DNA of 13,165 bases, taken from Geoglobus sp. GTDB lineage: Archaea > Halobacteriota > Archaeoglobi > Archaeoglobales > Archaeoglobaceae. The position numbers were made by a program, and so were the translations under genes. Under the pieces are notes generated by a model. It ran no database searches and had not been told where the DNA came from. It saw only the letters and a program-made list of their open reading frames with translations. The stretch lies in contig WAJY01000243.1 in NCBI GenBank assembly GCA_015523645.1, positions 1 through 13,165 of the forward strand, given 5' to 3'. Shown piece after piece: positions 6,580 through 13,165 of the stretch; position 1 is the first letter of the stretch; every line of letters begins with the position of its first letter.

Positions 6580-7569
6580 ATGGACAGGGTAACTCTAGCG
6601 CTGATCCTTTTTGTTCTCACAATTGCAGGTGTTGCTGGAGCTATAGTTTACTTTCTTGGACTCATCTTCCTCCTTAAACTAGTTTTTGGCTTGGTTTATC
6701 TAGGATTGGCTTTGATGTTTGCTCTGATGTTAGTCATAACTCTCTACGCTAGATCATTTAAGTATGCATTTCTTTCAGCTGTGGCATTCTTGCTGTCACT
6801 CTATGGACTTTATAATATTTATATATGGAATGCTTATGGAGTTGGCGGAGTGGCTTTGATCTTCCTAATCTCTTTCATTCTATTCATCTGGTACATAAGT
6901 GAGCCTGATCTCACAATAAGGGAGAGATTTTCAAGTGCGGAATCTCTTCTGAATGCTGGTAACTACAGAGCAGCAGGAAGAAAGTTTGAGAAAAGGGGTG
7001 AATACGCTAAGGCAGGAGATGCTTATCTGAAAGCAGGGTTGCTTGAAAGTGCAGCATGGGCATATGAGAAGGCTGAAAAGTATGAAAACTCAGCAGAGAT
7101 TTACAAAATGATTGCGGAAAGGGAAAAAGATGTTTATTACTGGAAAGAAGCCTATGAAATGTACAAGAAAGCGGGAAAGCTTAGAGAGGCTGTTGAATGC
7201 TTGGAAAGGTATGCTCAGGACGAGCCATGGTACTGGGAGGATGTTGCTGAACACTACAAAGAAATAGGAGATCAAGCAAGGTATAAAGAGGCTCTGAGGA
7301 AGTCACTTGAGTACTACAAGAAGGAGGCTGAGGAAGAGGGTGTTTTCTGGGAAGATGTTGCTAAAACTTATGAGCTGCTTGGCGAGGATGAGCTTGCAAA
7401 GGGAGCTTGGGCAAAATTTGCGAGATACTGTGAAAAGGAGGCTGAGCAAGATCCATCTTGGCTCAAGCATGTGGCTGAGGCTTATGAAAAGCTTGGGATG
7501 AATGAGAAGGCTGAAGAGGCAAGAAAAAAGTATGAAGAATACAGGAGAGGTGTTGTGGAAAAGCATTAG
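6580..7569 (+). CDS. Membrane-anchored TPR-repeat protein
   Basis: This 329-residue protein has about four hydrophobic segments at residues 4-30, 32-56, 61-82 and 87-106, then a soluble helical domain to the C-terminus. The soluble part carries TPR-like units from about 115 (SSAESLLNAGNYRAAGRKFEKRGEYAKAG and following), each with an A-x-x-Y-x-K-A rhythm. The last three units recur every 37-38 residues and begin with an aromatic pair (YWEDVAEHY at about 218, FWEDVAKTY at 256, SWLKHVAEAY at 293). It probably scaffolds protein partners at the cytoplasmic membrane face; partners are unknown. I prefer the ATG at 6580 to a TTG at 6568. It is divergent from the U32 operon and shares its promoter region. 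I recognise no named family. Confidence 0.85.
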   Translation: MDRVTLALILFVLTIAGVAGAIVYFLGLIFLLKLVFGLVYLGLALMFALMLVITLYARSFKYAFLSAVAFLLSLYGLYNIYIWNAYGVGGVALIFLISFILFIWYISEPDLTIRERFSSAESLLNAGNYRAAGRKFEKRGEYAKAGDAYLKAGLLESAAWAYEKAEKYENSAEIYKMIAEREKDVYYWKEAYEMYKKAGKLREAVECLERYAQDEPWYWEDVAEHYKEIGDQARYKEALRKSLEYYKKEAEEEGVFWEDVAKTYELLGEDELAKGAWAKFARYCEKEAEQDPSWLKHVAEAYEKLGMNEKAEEARKKYEEYRRGVVEKH

Positions 7570-7571
7570 GC

Positions 7572-7588
7572 TTTTCTTTTAAAGAAAA
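7572..7588. repeat. AT-rich palindrome after TPR gene
   Basis: TTTTCTTTTAAAGAAAA is a perfect inverted repeat of 8-base arms around one base, starting two bases after the TPR gene stop and ending 12 bases before the TATA-like box of the TRAM gene. It could be a protein-binding site for the TRAM promoter or part of a 3' end signal. A functional role is a guess. Confidence 0.4.
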
Positions 7589-7600
7589 ATCGTGGAAACA

Positions 7601-7609
7601 TTTATATAA
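7601..7609 (+). promoter_or_regulatory. TATA-like box of the TRAM gene
   Basis: TTTATATAA is a strong archaeal TATA match. It predicts transcription from about 7630 and so a leader of about 20 bases that carries the Shine-Dalgarno-like GGTAGGTG at 7638-7645. Confidence 0.6.
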
Positions 7610-7651
7610 TTTACAGCAGAAGCTAGCGAAATTGAAAGGTAGGTGTTTGAA

Positions 7652-7852
7652 ATGGAATTTGAAAGGAAACCACCTGTAAAGGTTGGAGATGTAAGAGAAG
7701 TGAGGATTGAGAGCATCGGAAGTGGTGGAGACGGCATAGCGAGAATAGATGGCTATGTTGTGTTTGTGCCCGGTGTGAAGGTTGATGAGATTGTGACAGT
7801 AAGGATTACCAAGGTTTTGAGGAAGTACGGTTTTGCAGAAGTTGTTAATTAG
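7652..7852 (+). CDS. TRAM-domain protein
   Basis: A 66-residue protein consisting of one TRAM domain, the small beta-barrel RNA-binding fold also found in TrmA-type and MiaB-type RNA-modifying enzymes. The hallmarks are VKVGDVREVRIESIGSGGDG, then IARIDGYVVFVPGVKVDEIV and a final VRITKVLRKYGFAEVV. Stand-alone archaeal TRAM proteins are reported as RNA chaperones, some cold-responsive, so a general RNA-binding role is likely. The ATG at 7652 follows GGTAGGTG at a suitable distance; a GTG at 7643 is in frame but lies inside that site. The stop overlaps the end of the convergent winged-helix gene by 4 bases. Confidence 0.92.
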   Translation: MEFERKPPVKVGDVREVRIESIGSGGDGIARIDGYVVFVPGVKVDEIVTVRITKVLRKYGFAEVVN

Positions 7853-8148
7853 AGCTCTTTCGCAAGTTCCTCAATGTCACTTATCAGCTTCTTAATTTTT
7901 GCAAGGTCTTCTTTCATCTTTTTTATTTTCTCCTCAGCCCCTTCAGGTATTACAGCTCCGTATTGGGATGGTTCGATTAATCCTGAATGTTCTAGGACTC
8001 TGAGAGAATATCTAACCTTGTGCTTTGGCATGTTCAGCAACTCTGACAGCTTGAAAATACCGATTGGCTGGTTTTTCATGACTGTTTTCAGAACTATAAA
8101 ATGTCTAAGCGCTATTTCCGATTCGCTCTTCAATTTTCTCAAAGCCAT
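7849..8148 (-). CDS. Small winged-helix DNA-binding protein
   Basis: A 99-residue protein with an N-terminal winged-helix domain (about residues 12-65: IALRHFIVLKTVMKNQP, then FKLSELLNMPKHKVRYSLRVL with the recognition helix, then EHSGLIEPSQYGAVIP as the wing) and a charged C-terminal coiled coil (about 70-99) that probably makes it a dimer. It is likely a transcription regulator of a type common in archaea; no ligand-binding domain is present and the target is unknown. The ATG at 8148 has AGGTGAT 5 bases upstream (8154-8160). It follows the dCMP deaminase gene with a 38-base gap, so it could be co-transcribed, but it also has its own TATA-like box. Confidence 0.82.
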   Translation of the reverse strand: MALRKLKSESEIALRHFIVLKTVMKNQPIGIFKLSELLNMPKHKVRYSLRVLEHSGLIEPSQYGAVIPEGAEEKIKKMKEDLAKIKKLISDIEELAKEL

Positions 8149-8180
8149 TCCTAATCACCTGAAAATAGAATGAAAAAGGA

Positions 8181-8190
8181 AATATTTTAA
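8181..8190 (-). promoter_or_regulatory. TATA-like box of the winged-helix gene
   Basis: Minus-strand TTAAAATATT overlaps the stop codon of the dCMP deaminase gene and would start transcription near 8160, right at the Shine-Dalgarno site of the 8148 gene. Confidence 0.4.
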
Positions 8191-8648
8191 TCTTCTCCAA
8201 CAGGATGATAGACTATCTCAATCCCTGCTTCCTTTAAAAACTCTATTCCCCTTTCATCGGCATATTCACTCCCGTAGACAACCTTTTTTATTCCGGCGTT
8301 TATTATCATCTTTGCACACATTATACAGGGCTGATGGGTTGTGTAAAGTATGGCTCCTTTTATGCTGACACCATGGTAGGCAGCTTGAATTATTGCGTTT
8401 TGCTCCGCATGAACAGCCCTGCAAAGCTCATGCCTCTCTCCAGAAGGGACCTTAAGCTGTTCTCTCAGGCATCCTATATCGAGACAGTGAGGCAACCCCA
8501 TTGGAGCACCATTGTATCCAGTTGAAAGTATTCTTTTATCTTTAACAATAACAGCCCCAACGTTCTGTCTCAAGCATGTTGAGCGCTTTGACACGACCTT
8601 TGCAATTTCCATAAAATAATCGTCAAGATCTGGTCTCTTTTCGGGCAT
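8187..8648 (-). CDS. dCMP deaminase family protein
   Basis: A 153-residue zinc deaminase of the deoxycytidylate deaminase family, which turns dCMP into dUMP for thymidylate synthesis. The zinc and catalytic motifs are HAEQNAI (His80, Glu82) and TTHQPCIMC (Cys108, Cys111). The substrate-side block [14 protein letters not shown] at 42-55 is typical of dCMP rather than free-base deaminases. Extra His/Cys residues (Cys55, Cys60, His73, Cys76) could hold a second, structural zinc, as in some phage and eukaryotic enzymes. The ATG at 8648 lies about 27 bases from a TATA-like box and lacks a clear Shine-Dalgarno site, so it may be leaderless. It diverges from dtdA. Confidence 0.93.
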   Translation of the reverse strand: MPEKRPDLDDYFMEIAKVVSKRSTCLRQNVGAVIVKDKRILSTGYNGAPMGLPHCLDIGCLREQLKVPSGERHELCRAVHAEQNAIIQAAYHGVSIKGAILYTTHQPCIMCAKMIINAGIKKVVYGSEYADERGIEFLKEAGIEIVYHPVGED

Positions 8649-8669
8649 AGCTCTTTTTTCAGCATACCC

Positions 8670-8679
8670 AAGTTAAAGG
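8670..8679 (-). promoter_or_regulatory. TATA-like box of the dCMP deaminase gene
   Basis: Minus-strand CCTTTAACTT is centred about 27 bases before the ATG at 8648. It is a weak match, judged mainly by position. Confidence 0.35.
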
Positions 8680-8688
8680 TTTTCCCGA

Positions 8689-8697
8689 ACAATTTTT
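8689..8697 (+). promoter_or_regulatory. Weak TATA-like box of dtdA
   Basis: ACAATTTTT is centred about 29 bases before the ATG at 8722. No Shine-Dalgarno site is seen before that ATG. The call is weak and rests on spacing. Confidence 0.3.
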
Positions 8698-8721
8698 GAG
8701 CAGATGCAAATATTGCTAAGC

Positions 8722-9546
8722 ATGAAGCTGGTGATTTGTAGCAAGAAGGACATCGCAAGCCAAAACATAAAGAACGCAATGCTTAACATTCTTGACTTTG
8801 AAAAAAGATCAATTGATGGAGTGGAGTTTTACTTTTCCGAGAAATTGATTATTGCTGAAGTTGAAGAGAGGCTCATATATGCTGACAGAATTGATGAGAG
8901 GCTTTCGAAGCTTGTTGAGTTTGATGAGCTAATCTTTATCTCTAGGCACTCAAGCAAGGATGGCAGGAAGATAGTAACAGTCCACTCAACAGGAAATGTT
9001 GGAAGGGCTGAATTTGGAGGAAAGCCCTACAGTCTCGCTAAGCCATCTCCTCTCACTATGAAGAATTTTGCCCTTCTCGCAAGCAAGAAAGTTGAGGAGA
9101 CGGAATATGAGTTCACCATGGAGGCGACACACCATGGTCCTTCAGAAATCTCACTTCCCTCGGCTTTTTACGAGATAGGTTCGACTGAGGAAGAATGGAG
9201 AGATGAGGAGATTGCCAATCTTGTTGCAGAGTCTATTGTAGGGGCAGTTGAAAAGCTGGGAGAATGGAAGGTTGCAGTGGGAGTGGGAGGCACTCACTAC
9301 ATACCGAGACAGACCGAGATTGAGGTTAGCACGATTTTTGCATTCGCCCACAACTTTCCAAAGTACACATTTAATGATCTCAGTAAAGAATTTCTTGAGT
9401 ATGCATTTGATTTGAGCGATGCAGAGCTTTTCATAATTGATGAGAAGTCGGTCAACTCTAGGATTAAGAGCTTGGTAAAAGAGGTTGCTGAGAAAAAGGG
9501 GGTGGAGGTTCTGAAATCTAAGGAGGCAAAGAAGCATGTTATTTGA
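8722..9546 (+). CDS. dtdA: D-aminoacyl-tRNA deacylase, archaeal type (DTD2)
   Basis: DtdA removes D-amino acids wrongly attached to tRNA and so protects translation and recycles tRNA. The 274-residue protein shows the archaeal/plant DTD2 blocks: N-terminal MKLVICSKKDIASQNI, ISRHSS at 73-78, VHSTGNVG near 87-94, ATHHGPSEI at 135-143 and GVGGTHYIPRQTEI at 187-200, the last two forming the expected metal and active-site region. It is unrelated to the bacterial Dtd fold. The ATG at 8722 matches the family N-terminus; an in-frame ATG at 8704 adds six residues without family support. The gene is alone, divergent from the deaminase gene and followed by a new promoter. Confidence 0.95.
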   Translation: MKLVICSKKDIASQNIKNAMLNILDFEKRSIDGVEFYFSEKLIIAEVEERLIYADRIDERLSKLVEFDELIFISRHSSKDGRKIVTVHSTGNVGRAEFGGKPYSLAKPSPLTMKNFALLASKKVEETEYEFTMEATHHGPSEISLPSAFYEIGSTEEEWRDEEIANLVAESIVGAVEKLGEWKVAVGVGGTHYIPRQTEIEVSTIFAFAHNFPKYTFNDLSKEFLEYAFDLSDAELFIIDEKSVNSRIKSLVKEVAEKKGVEVLKSKEAKKHVI

Positions 9547-9564
9547 CATTAATTGTAATACAAA

Positions 9565-9575
9565 TTTATTTATAC
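9565..9575 (+). promoter_or_regulatory. TATA-like box of the AMP phosphorylase operon
   Basis: TTTATTTATAC is centred about 28 bases before the ATG at 9598, with no Shine-Dalgarno site in between, so the operon mRNA is probably leaderless. Confidence 0.55.
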
Positions 9576-9597
9576 CCAGATTCCGATTACTTTATCA

Positions 9598-11115
9598 ATG
9601 AAATTAACCGCAACTGTTCTTCCGATCAAGGTTGGAAGGTATTCTGTTGTCCTAAATCATGATGATTCAGCCGAAATTGGGGTTGTGGAAGGAGATAGGG
9701 TTAGAATTTCTTTTAGAGGGATGGATGTTTCGGCGAGTGTTCAGATAGCCACTGGATTGATAGCAAGGGGAAAAATCGGAGTGTATCTTGACGTGTCCGA
9801 GGAGCTTGGCATTGAGGAAGGAGATGATGTTGACGTGCACCCAGTCTCAAGACCCTTGAGCGTTGAGTTAATAAGGAAAAAAATTGAGGGAAAAAAGCTT
9901 GGGAGAGAAGAACTTTACGAGATAATAGAGGATATTGTGGAAAACAATCTCACTGAAATTGAACTGACAGCATTTGTTCTGTCCAATTACCTTGTAGGCA
10001 TGGATTTTGATGAGATTGAGTGGATGACAAGAGCGATGATAGAGACTGGAGAGACCATAGAGTTTGAAAAAGGTATCGTTGTGGACAAGCACAGCATTGG
10101 AGGAGTACCCGGAAACAAGGTGAGTCTTATAATTGTTCCCACTGTTGCCTCTGCCGGTTTGCTAATTCCTAAGACTGCCAGCAGGGCTATTACTTCTGCA
10201 AGCGGTACGGCAGATACCATGGAGGTTCTTGCAAATGTCAATCTCTCCGTTTCAGAGATAAAAGAGATAACAGAGAGAGTTGGGGGTGTTATTGCCTGGG
10301 GAGGTGCCACCAACATAGCCCCGGCAGATGACAGGATAATCAGGGTTGAATATCCATTATCTATTGATCCAAGACCTCAGCTTTTAGCCAGTGTTATGGC
10401 AAAGAAAGGTGCTGTAGGAGCTAGACATGTTGCAATAGACATTCCTGTTGGAAAGGGAGCAAAAATAGCCTCTACAGAGGAGGGCAGAAAACTTGCTGGA
10501 GAGTTTGTGGAGCTTGGAAGAAGGCTTGGATTCAACATAGCTTGCGCAATTACCAACGGTTCTCAACCAATTGGTAGAACTATTGGTCCGGCACTTGAGG
10601 CGAGAGAGGCATTGAAGACGATGGAAGAGGGGAGGGGATCATCAAGCCTCCTCGAGAAGTCTTTGGGAATTGCCGGGATGATACTAGAGATGGCGGGTTT
10701 GACATCAGATGGTTATACCATGGCAAAGGAATTGTTTTTAAGAGGTAAGAGTCTTGAAAAATTCAGGGAGATTGTCTCAGCTCAAGGAGGAGATGAGAGT
10801 GTGTCTTCAAAAGACATCGTGATTGGTGAAAAGACCTTTGTGGTTGAAAGCAAGTTTGAAGGCGCTGTTGTTGATGTTGAGAACAGCAGAATTGTAAGAA
10901 TAGCAAGACTTGCAGGTGCACCAAAGGATAAAGGGGCTGGTGTTTACATCCACAAAAAGAGGGGTGAGGTTGTAAAGGTTGGAGAACCTTTAATTACAAT
11001 ATATGCGGAAAAGGAGTGGAAGTTAACTCAGGCAATGGAATTTGCGATTGAAAACCCTCCAGTCATAGTTTCAGGGATGATACTGGAAAGATATCCATCT
11101 TTCAAGTATGTGTAG
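9598..11115 (+). CDS. deoA: AMP phosphorylase
   Basis: This enzyme splits AMP with phosphate into adenine and ribose 1,5-bisphosphate, which archaea pass through an isomerase to type III RuBisCO. The 505-residue length includes the N-terminal extension of about 85 residues that separates archaeal AMP phosphorylases from bacterial thymidine phosphorylases. The phosphate-binding KHSIGGVPGNK (164-174), the SRAITSASGTADTMEVL block (195-211), WGGATNIAPADD (234-245) and a C-terminal alpha/beta hammerhead region (KGAGVYIHKKRGEVVKVGEP) follow in the expected order. The isomerase and RuBisCO genes are not in the window. The gene is followed after 14 bases by citrate synthase, so they may share a transcript. 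Archaeal databases use the symbol deoA for this gene. Confidence 0.95.
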   Translation: MKLTATVLPIKVGRYSVVLNHDDSAEIGVVEGDRVRISFRGMDVSASVQIATGLIARGKIGVYLDVSEELGIEEGDDVDVHPVSRPLSVELIRKKIEGKKLGREELYEIIEDIVENNLTEIELTAFVLSNYLVGMDFDEIEWMTRAMIETGETIEFEKGIVVDKHSIGGVPGNKVSLIIVPTVASAGLLIPKTASRAITSASGTADTMEVLANVNLSVSEIKEITERVGGVIAWGGATNIAPADDRIIRVEYPLSIDPRPQLLASVMAKKGAVGARHVAIDIPVGKGAKIASTEEGRKLAGEFVELGRRLGFNIACAITNGSQPIGRTIGPALEAREALKTMEEGRGSSSLLEKSLGIAGMILEMAGLTSDGYTMAKELFLRGKSLEKFREIVSAQGGDESVSSKDIVIGEKTFVVESKFEGAVVDVENSRIVRIARLAGAPKDKGAGVYIHKKRGEVVKVGEPLITIYAEKEWKLTQAMEFAIENPPVIVSGMILERYPSFKYV

Positions 11116-11118
11116 ATC

Positions 11119-11125
11119 GGGGTGA
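11119..11125 (+). promoter_or_regulatory. Shine-Dalgarno site for citrate synthase
   Basis: GGGGTGA lies 4 bases before the ATG at 11130, in the short gap after the AMP phosphorylase stop, and fixes the start. Confidence 0.7.
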
Positions 11126-11129
11126 AAGT

Positions 11130-12254
11130 ATGGGTGTAGTTGGTGGTTTGAAGGATGTGATTGCGACAGAAACAAAGATATCAAGAATTGAGCTTCGGGA
11201 AGGTAAAGCCATTCTCGAATACAGAGGTTATGACATTCACGATCTTGCTGAAAAGTCCAGCTATGAGGAGGTGGCTTATCTTCTCCTTTTTGGTGAACTT
11301 CCATCCAGAGATGAACTGGAACTTTTCTCAGAAGAGCTGAAAGAGCGAAGAGAACTTCCTCCTCAGGTCGTTGGGCTTTTAACCCATTTATCTCCCTTTA
11401 GTCATCCAATGGTAGCCTTGAGGACTGCTGTAAGCTATCTTGGCACCATGGACAGGAACATATCCTACACAAGCCATGAAATAAGCATAGAGAAGGCAAA
11501 GAATCTTATTGCAAAGTTTCCAACGATTGTTGCATACTTCCACAGGATTAGAATGGGCGAGAAGCTTGTTCATCCAAGCGATGATTTGGGACATGCTGCC
11601 AACTTTTTATACATGCTCCATGGTGAGGAGCCTACAAAGACGATGGAGAGAGCGATGGATCTTGATTTCATACTTCATGCAGATCATGAGTTAAATGCAT
11701 CCACATTTGCTGCGAGAGTGGCTGCATCAACCCTCGCAGACATGTATGCCTGTGTTGTTGCTGCAACTGGAACGCTCATAGGTCCACTCCACGGAGGGGC
11801 AAGCCAGAAGGTTATGGAGATGCTCAGGGAGGTTGCATTGCCTTGGAGGGCTGAAAAGTACGTTAAAGAGAAGTTGGAAAGGAAGGAGAGGATAATGGGT
11901 TTCGGTCATAGGGTGTACAGGGATGTTATGGATCCGAGGACTATTGAGCTAAAAAAGCTTGCAAAGAAGCTCTCAGAAGAGAAAGACTCAAAATGGTTCA
12001 GGATAAGTGAGGCTATTGAAAATGCTGTGAGGAAGTTCAAGAATCTTCTTCCGAATGTTGACTTCTATTCTGCAAGTGTTTATGCAAACCTAGGCATACC
12101 TGACGATCTGTTTGTCAACATCTTTGCCATTGGAAGGATAGCCGGATGGACTGCACATATAATCGAGCAGTATGAGGCAAACACGCTTATAAGACCAAGG
12201 GCAAAGTATGTGGGGGAAACTGAGAAAAAATATATACCACTGGATGAAAGGTAA
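11130..12254 (+). CDS. Citrate synthase (or 2-methylcitrate synthase)
   Basis: This enzyme condenses oxaloacetate with acetyl-CoA to give citrate and feeds the oxidative branch that supplies 2-oxoglutarate. The 374-residue length fits the compact archaeal and Gram-positive type. The N-terminal TKISRIELREGKAILEYRGYDI, the HADHELNAS block with His186, GPLHGGASQK with His221, GFGHRVYRDVMDPR with His260 and VDFYSASVY with Asp311 are the substrate-binding and catalytic elements. Sequence alone cannot exclude activity on propionyl-CoA, since this subfamily includes methylcitrate synthases. It is the second gene after AMP phosphorylase with a good Shine-Dalgarno site. No other citric acid cycle gene is nearby. 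Confidence 0.94.
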   Translation: MGVVGGLKDVIATETKISRIELREGKAILEYRGYDIHDLAEKSSYEEVAYLLLFGELPSRDELELFSEELKERRELPPQVVGLLTHLSPFSHPMVALRTAVSYLGTMDRNISYTSHEISIEKAKNLIAKFPTIVAYFHRIRMGEKLVHPSDDLGHAANFLYMLHGEEPTKTMERAMDLDFILHADHELNASTFAARVAASTLADMYACVVAATGTLIGPLHGGASQKVMEMLREVALPWRAEKYVKEKLERKERIMGFGHRVYRDVMDPRTIELKKLAKKLSEEKDSKWFRISEAIENAVRKFKNLLPNVDFYSASVYANLGIPDDLFVNIFAIGRIAGWTAHIIEQYEANTLIRPRAKYVGETEKKYIPLDER

Positions 12255-12263
12255 AACAAACTT

Positions 12264-12271
12264 TTTATAAA
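12264..12271 (+). promoter_or_regulatory. TATA-like box of the dapL-like gene
   Basis: TTTATAAA predicts transcription from about 12294, immediately at the Shine-Dalgarno site GGAGGTG. Confidence 0.55.
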
Positions 12272-12293
12272 ACCTCTTCTGCCTGTTTATTCA

Positions 12294-12300
12294 GGAGGTG
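12294..12300 (+). promoter_or_regulatory. Shine-Dalgarno site for the dapL-like gene
   Basis: GGAGGTG lies 5 bases before the GTG at 12306. The nearby ATG at 12310 is in another frame and hits TAG after two codons, so this site decides for the GTG start. Confidence 0.75.
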
Positions 12301-12305
12301 TTCAG

Positions 12306-13165
12306 GTGTATGAATTAGCTGGAAGGCTCAGAAAACTTCCGCCTTATCTTTTTGCAGAACTTGATGAAATGAAGGCAAAGAAGGAAAAGGAAGGAGTTAA
12401 GGTTATAGACTTCGGTGTTGGAGACCCGGATCTTCCTACTCCAGAGCATATCGTTGAGGAAATGAAGAGAGCGGTTGAGAAGGTTGAGAATCAGAAATAT
12501 CCGAGCTATGCAGGCAAGACTGAATTCAGAGAGGCTGTGTCTGAGTTCTACAGAAGGAGGAAGGGTGTTGATGTCGAGCCAGAAAGGATAATAGCCCTGA
12601 TAGGATCAAAGGAGGGGATAGCTCATCTTCCACTTGCATTTGTTGAAAATGGGGATTACGTGCTTTACACCGAGCCTGGATATCCCGTTTATTACTCCTC
12701 AGCAATCTTTGCAGGTGGAATTCCCTATGAGCTCCCGCTTAAAGAGGAAAATGACTATCTTCCAGATTTTGAAAGCATCCCCGAAAATGTTGCAAGGAAG
12801 GCAAAGATTCTCTTTCTCAACTACCCCAACAACCCAACCACTGCTGTTGCTGAGATGGACTTCATAAAGGAGGCTGTTGATTTCTGCAATGACAATGGAA
12901 TAATTCTCGCCCATGACGCAGCTTACAGCGAGATCGCCTTTGATTACAGACCAAAAAGCTTTCTTGAGTATGATGGAGCGTTTGAATGCGTTATAGAGTT
13001 CGGATCTTTAAGCAAGACATACAACATGACCGGATGGAGAATAGGCTATGCTCTTGGAAATGAGGAAGCAGTGAATGGATTGCTCAAGGTGAAGACAAAT
13101 GTTGACAGCGGTGTTTTCAACGCCATACAGGATGCTGCCATAGCAGCGCTGATGGGTGATGATTC
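12306..13165 (+). CDS. LL-diaminopimelate aminotransferase-like PLP enzyme (partial)
   Basis: A class I/II aminotransferase of which 286 codons are present; the C-terminal part, about a quarter to a third, is cut off by the window edge. It closely resembles archaeal LL-diaminopimelate aminotransferases (DapL), which make LL-diaminopimelate from tetrahydrodipicolinate in one step of lysine synthesis. The start (YELAGRLRKLPPYLFAELDE), DFGVGDPDLPTPEHI, YPSYAGKTEFREAV, LNYPNNPTTA with Asn176, AHDAAYSEI with Asp204 and Tyr207, and SLSKTYNMTGWRIGYA with PLP lysine 237 and Arg245 are all in place. A related aspartate-type aminotransferase cannot be ruled out. The GTG start is fixed by the Shine-Dalgarno site. 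It has its own promoter 51 bases after citrate synthase. Confidence 0.9.
   Translation, partial: MYELAGRLRKLPPYLFAELDEMKAKKEKEGVKVIDFGVGDPDLPTPEHIVEEMKRAVEKVENQKYPSYAGKTEFREAVSEFYRRRKGVDVEPERIIALIGSKEGIAHLPLAFVENGDYVLYTEPGYPVYYSSAIFAGGIPYELPLKEENDYLPDFESIPENVARKAKILFLNYPNNPTTAVAEMDFIKEAVDFCNDNGIILAHDAAYSEIAFDYRPKSFLEYDGAFECVIEFGSLSKTYNMTGWRIGYALGNEEAVNGLLKVKTNVDSGVFNAIQDAAIAALMGDD

Noticed and set aside
6561..6582. ATG at 6561 upstream of the TPR gene
   Set aside because: It is in a different frame from the TPR gene and gives no family-like protein.
8704..8721. Six-residue N-terminal extension of DtdA from an ATG at 8704
   Set aside because: The family starts at MKLVICS (8722), and the 8704 start would lie too close to the TATA-like box.
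12287..12308. Direct repeat TTCAGG/TTCAGG around the dapL-like ribosome site
   Set aside because: It is only six bases long and explained by the Shine-Dalgarno sequence and neighbouring GGTG start; likely chance.

Overview
The window is a compact stretch of archaeal chromosome. Archaeal diagnostics are the Glu-tRNA(Gln) amidotransferase subunit GatD, the archaeal-type D-aminoacyl-tRNA deacylase DtdA, an AMP phosphorylase, a stand-alone TRAM protein, a DUF504/MJ1316-domain protein, a COG4738-type regulator, and repeated AT-rich TATA-like boxes about 25-30 bases before start codons. Gene content and moderate AT richness suggest a euryarchaeon close to Archaeoglobales (Archaeoglobus/Ferroglobus/Geoglobus). 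That placement is an inference from gene families, not a measured assignment. There is no sign of mobile elements, CRISPR, tRNA or rRNA, and no gene-free stretch exceeds about 130 bases.

Layout. At the left edge a small basic protein (1-168, minus, cut by the edge) diverges from a plus-strand run: ArsR-like regulator (294), DUF504 protein (799), argH (1058) and gatD (2493), each abutting or overlapping the next. It meets a minus-strand operon head-on, with stop codons overlapping at 3701-3707. This operon, read from 6476 down to 3701, encodes three different U32-family (UbiU/UbiV-like) proteins and a hotdog thioesterase, all with overlapping reading frames. A divergent promoter region with a perfect palindrome separates it from a plus-strand membrane-anchored TPR protein (6580-7569).

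Next come a TRAM-domain protein (7652-7852), then on the minus strand a small winged-helix regulator (7849-8148) and a dCMP deaminase (8187-8648). The rest is on the plus strand: dtdA (8722), AMP phosphorylase (9598), citrate synthase (11130) and an LL-diaminopimelate aminotransferase-like gene (12306) cut by the right edge.

Function. Most genes are housekeeping: arginine, lysine and citrate synthesis, tRNA charging and proofreading, and nucleotide salvage. The least explained part is the U32 operon. One member keeps the UbiV cysteine spacing, one is UbiU-like with an altered cysteine set, and one is a minimal 209-residue version; their joint substrate is unknown. Several promoters sit so close to start codons that leaderless transcripts are likely for first genes, while operon-internal genes and a few others carry Shine-Dalgarno sites (GGTGAT or GGAGGTG type).
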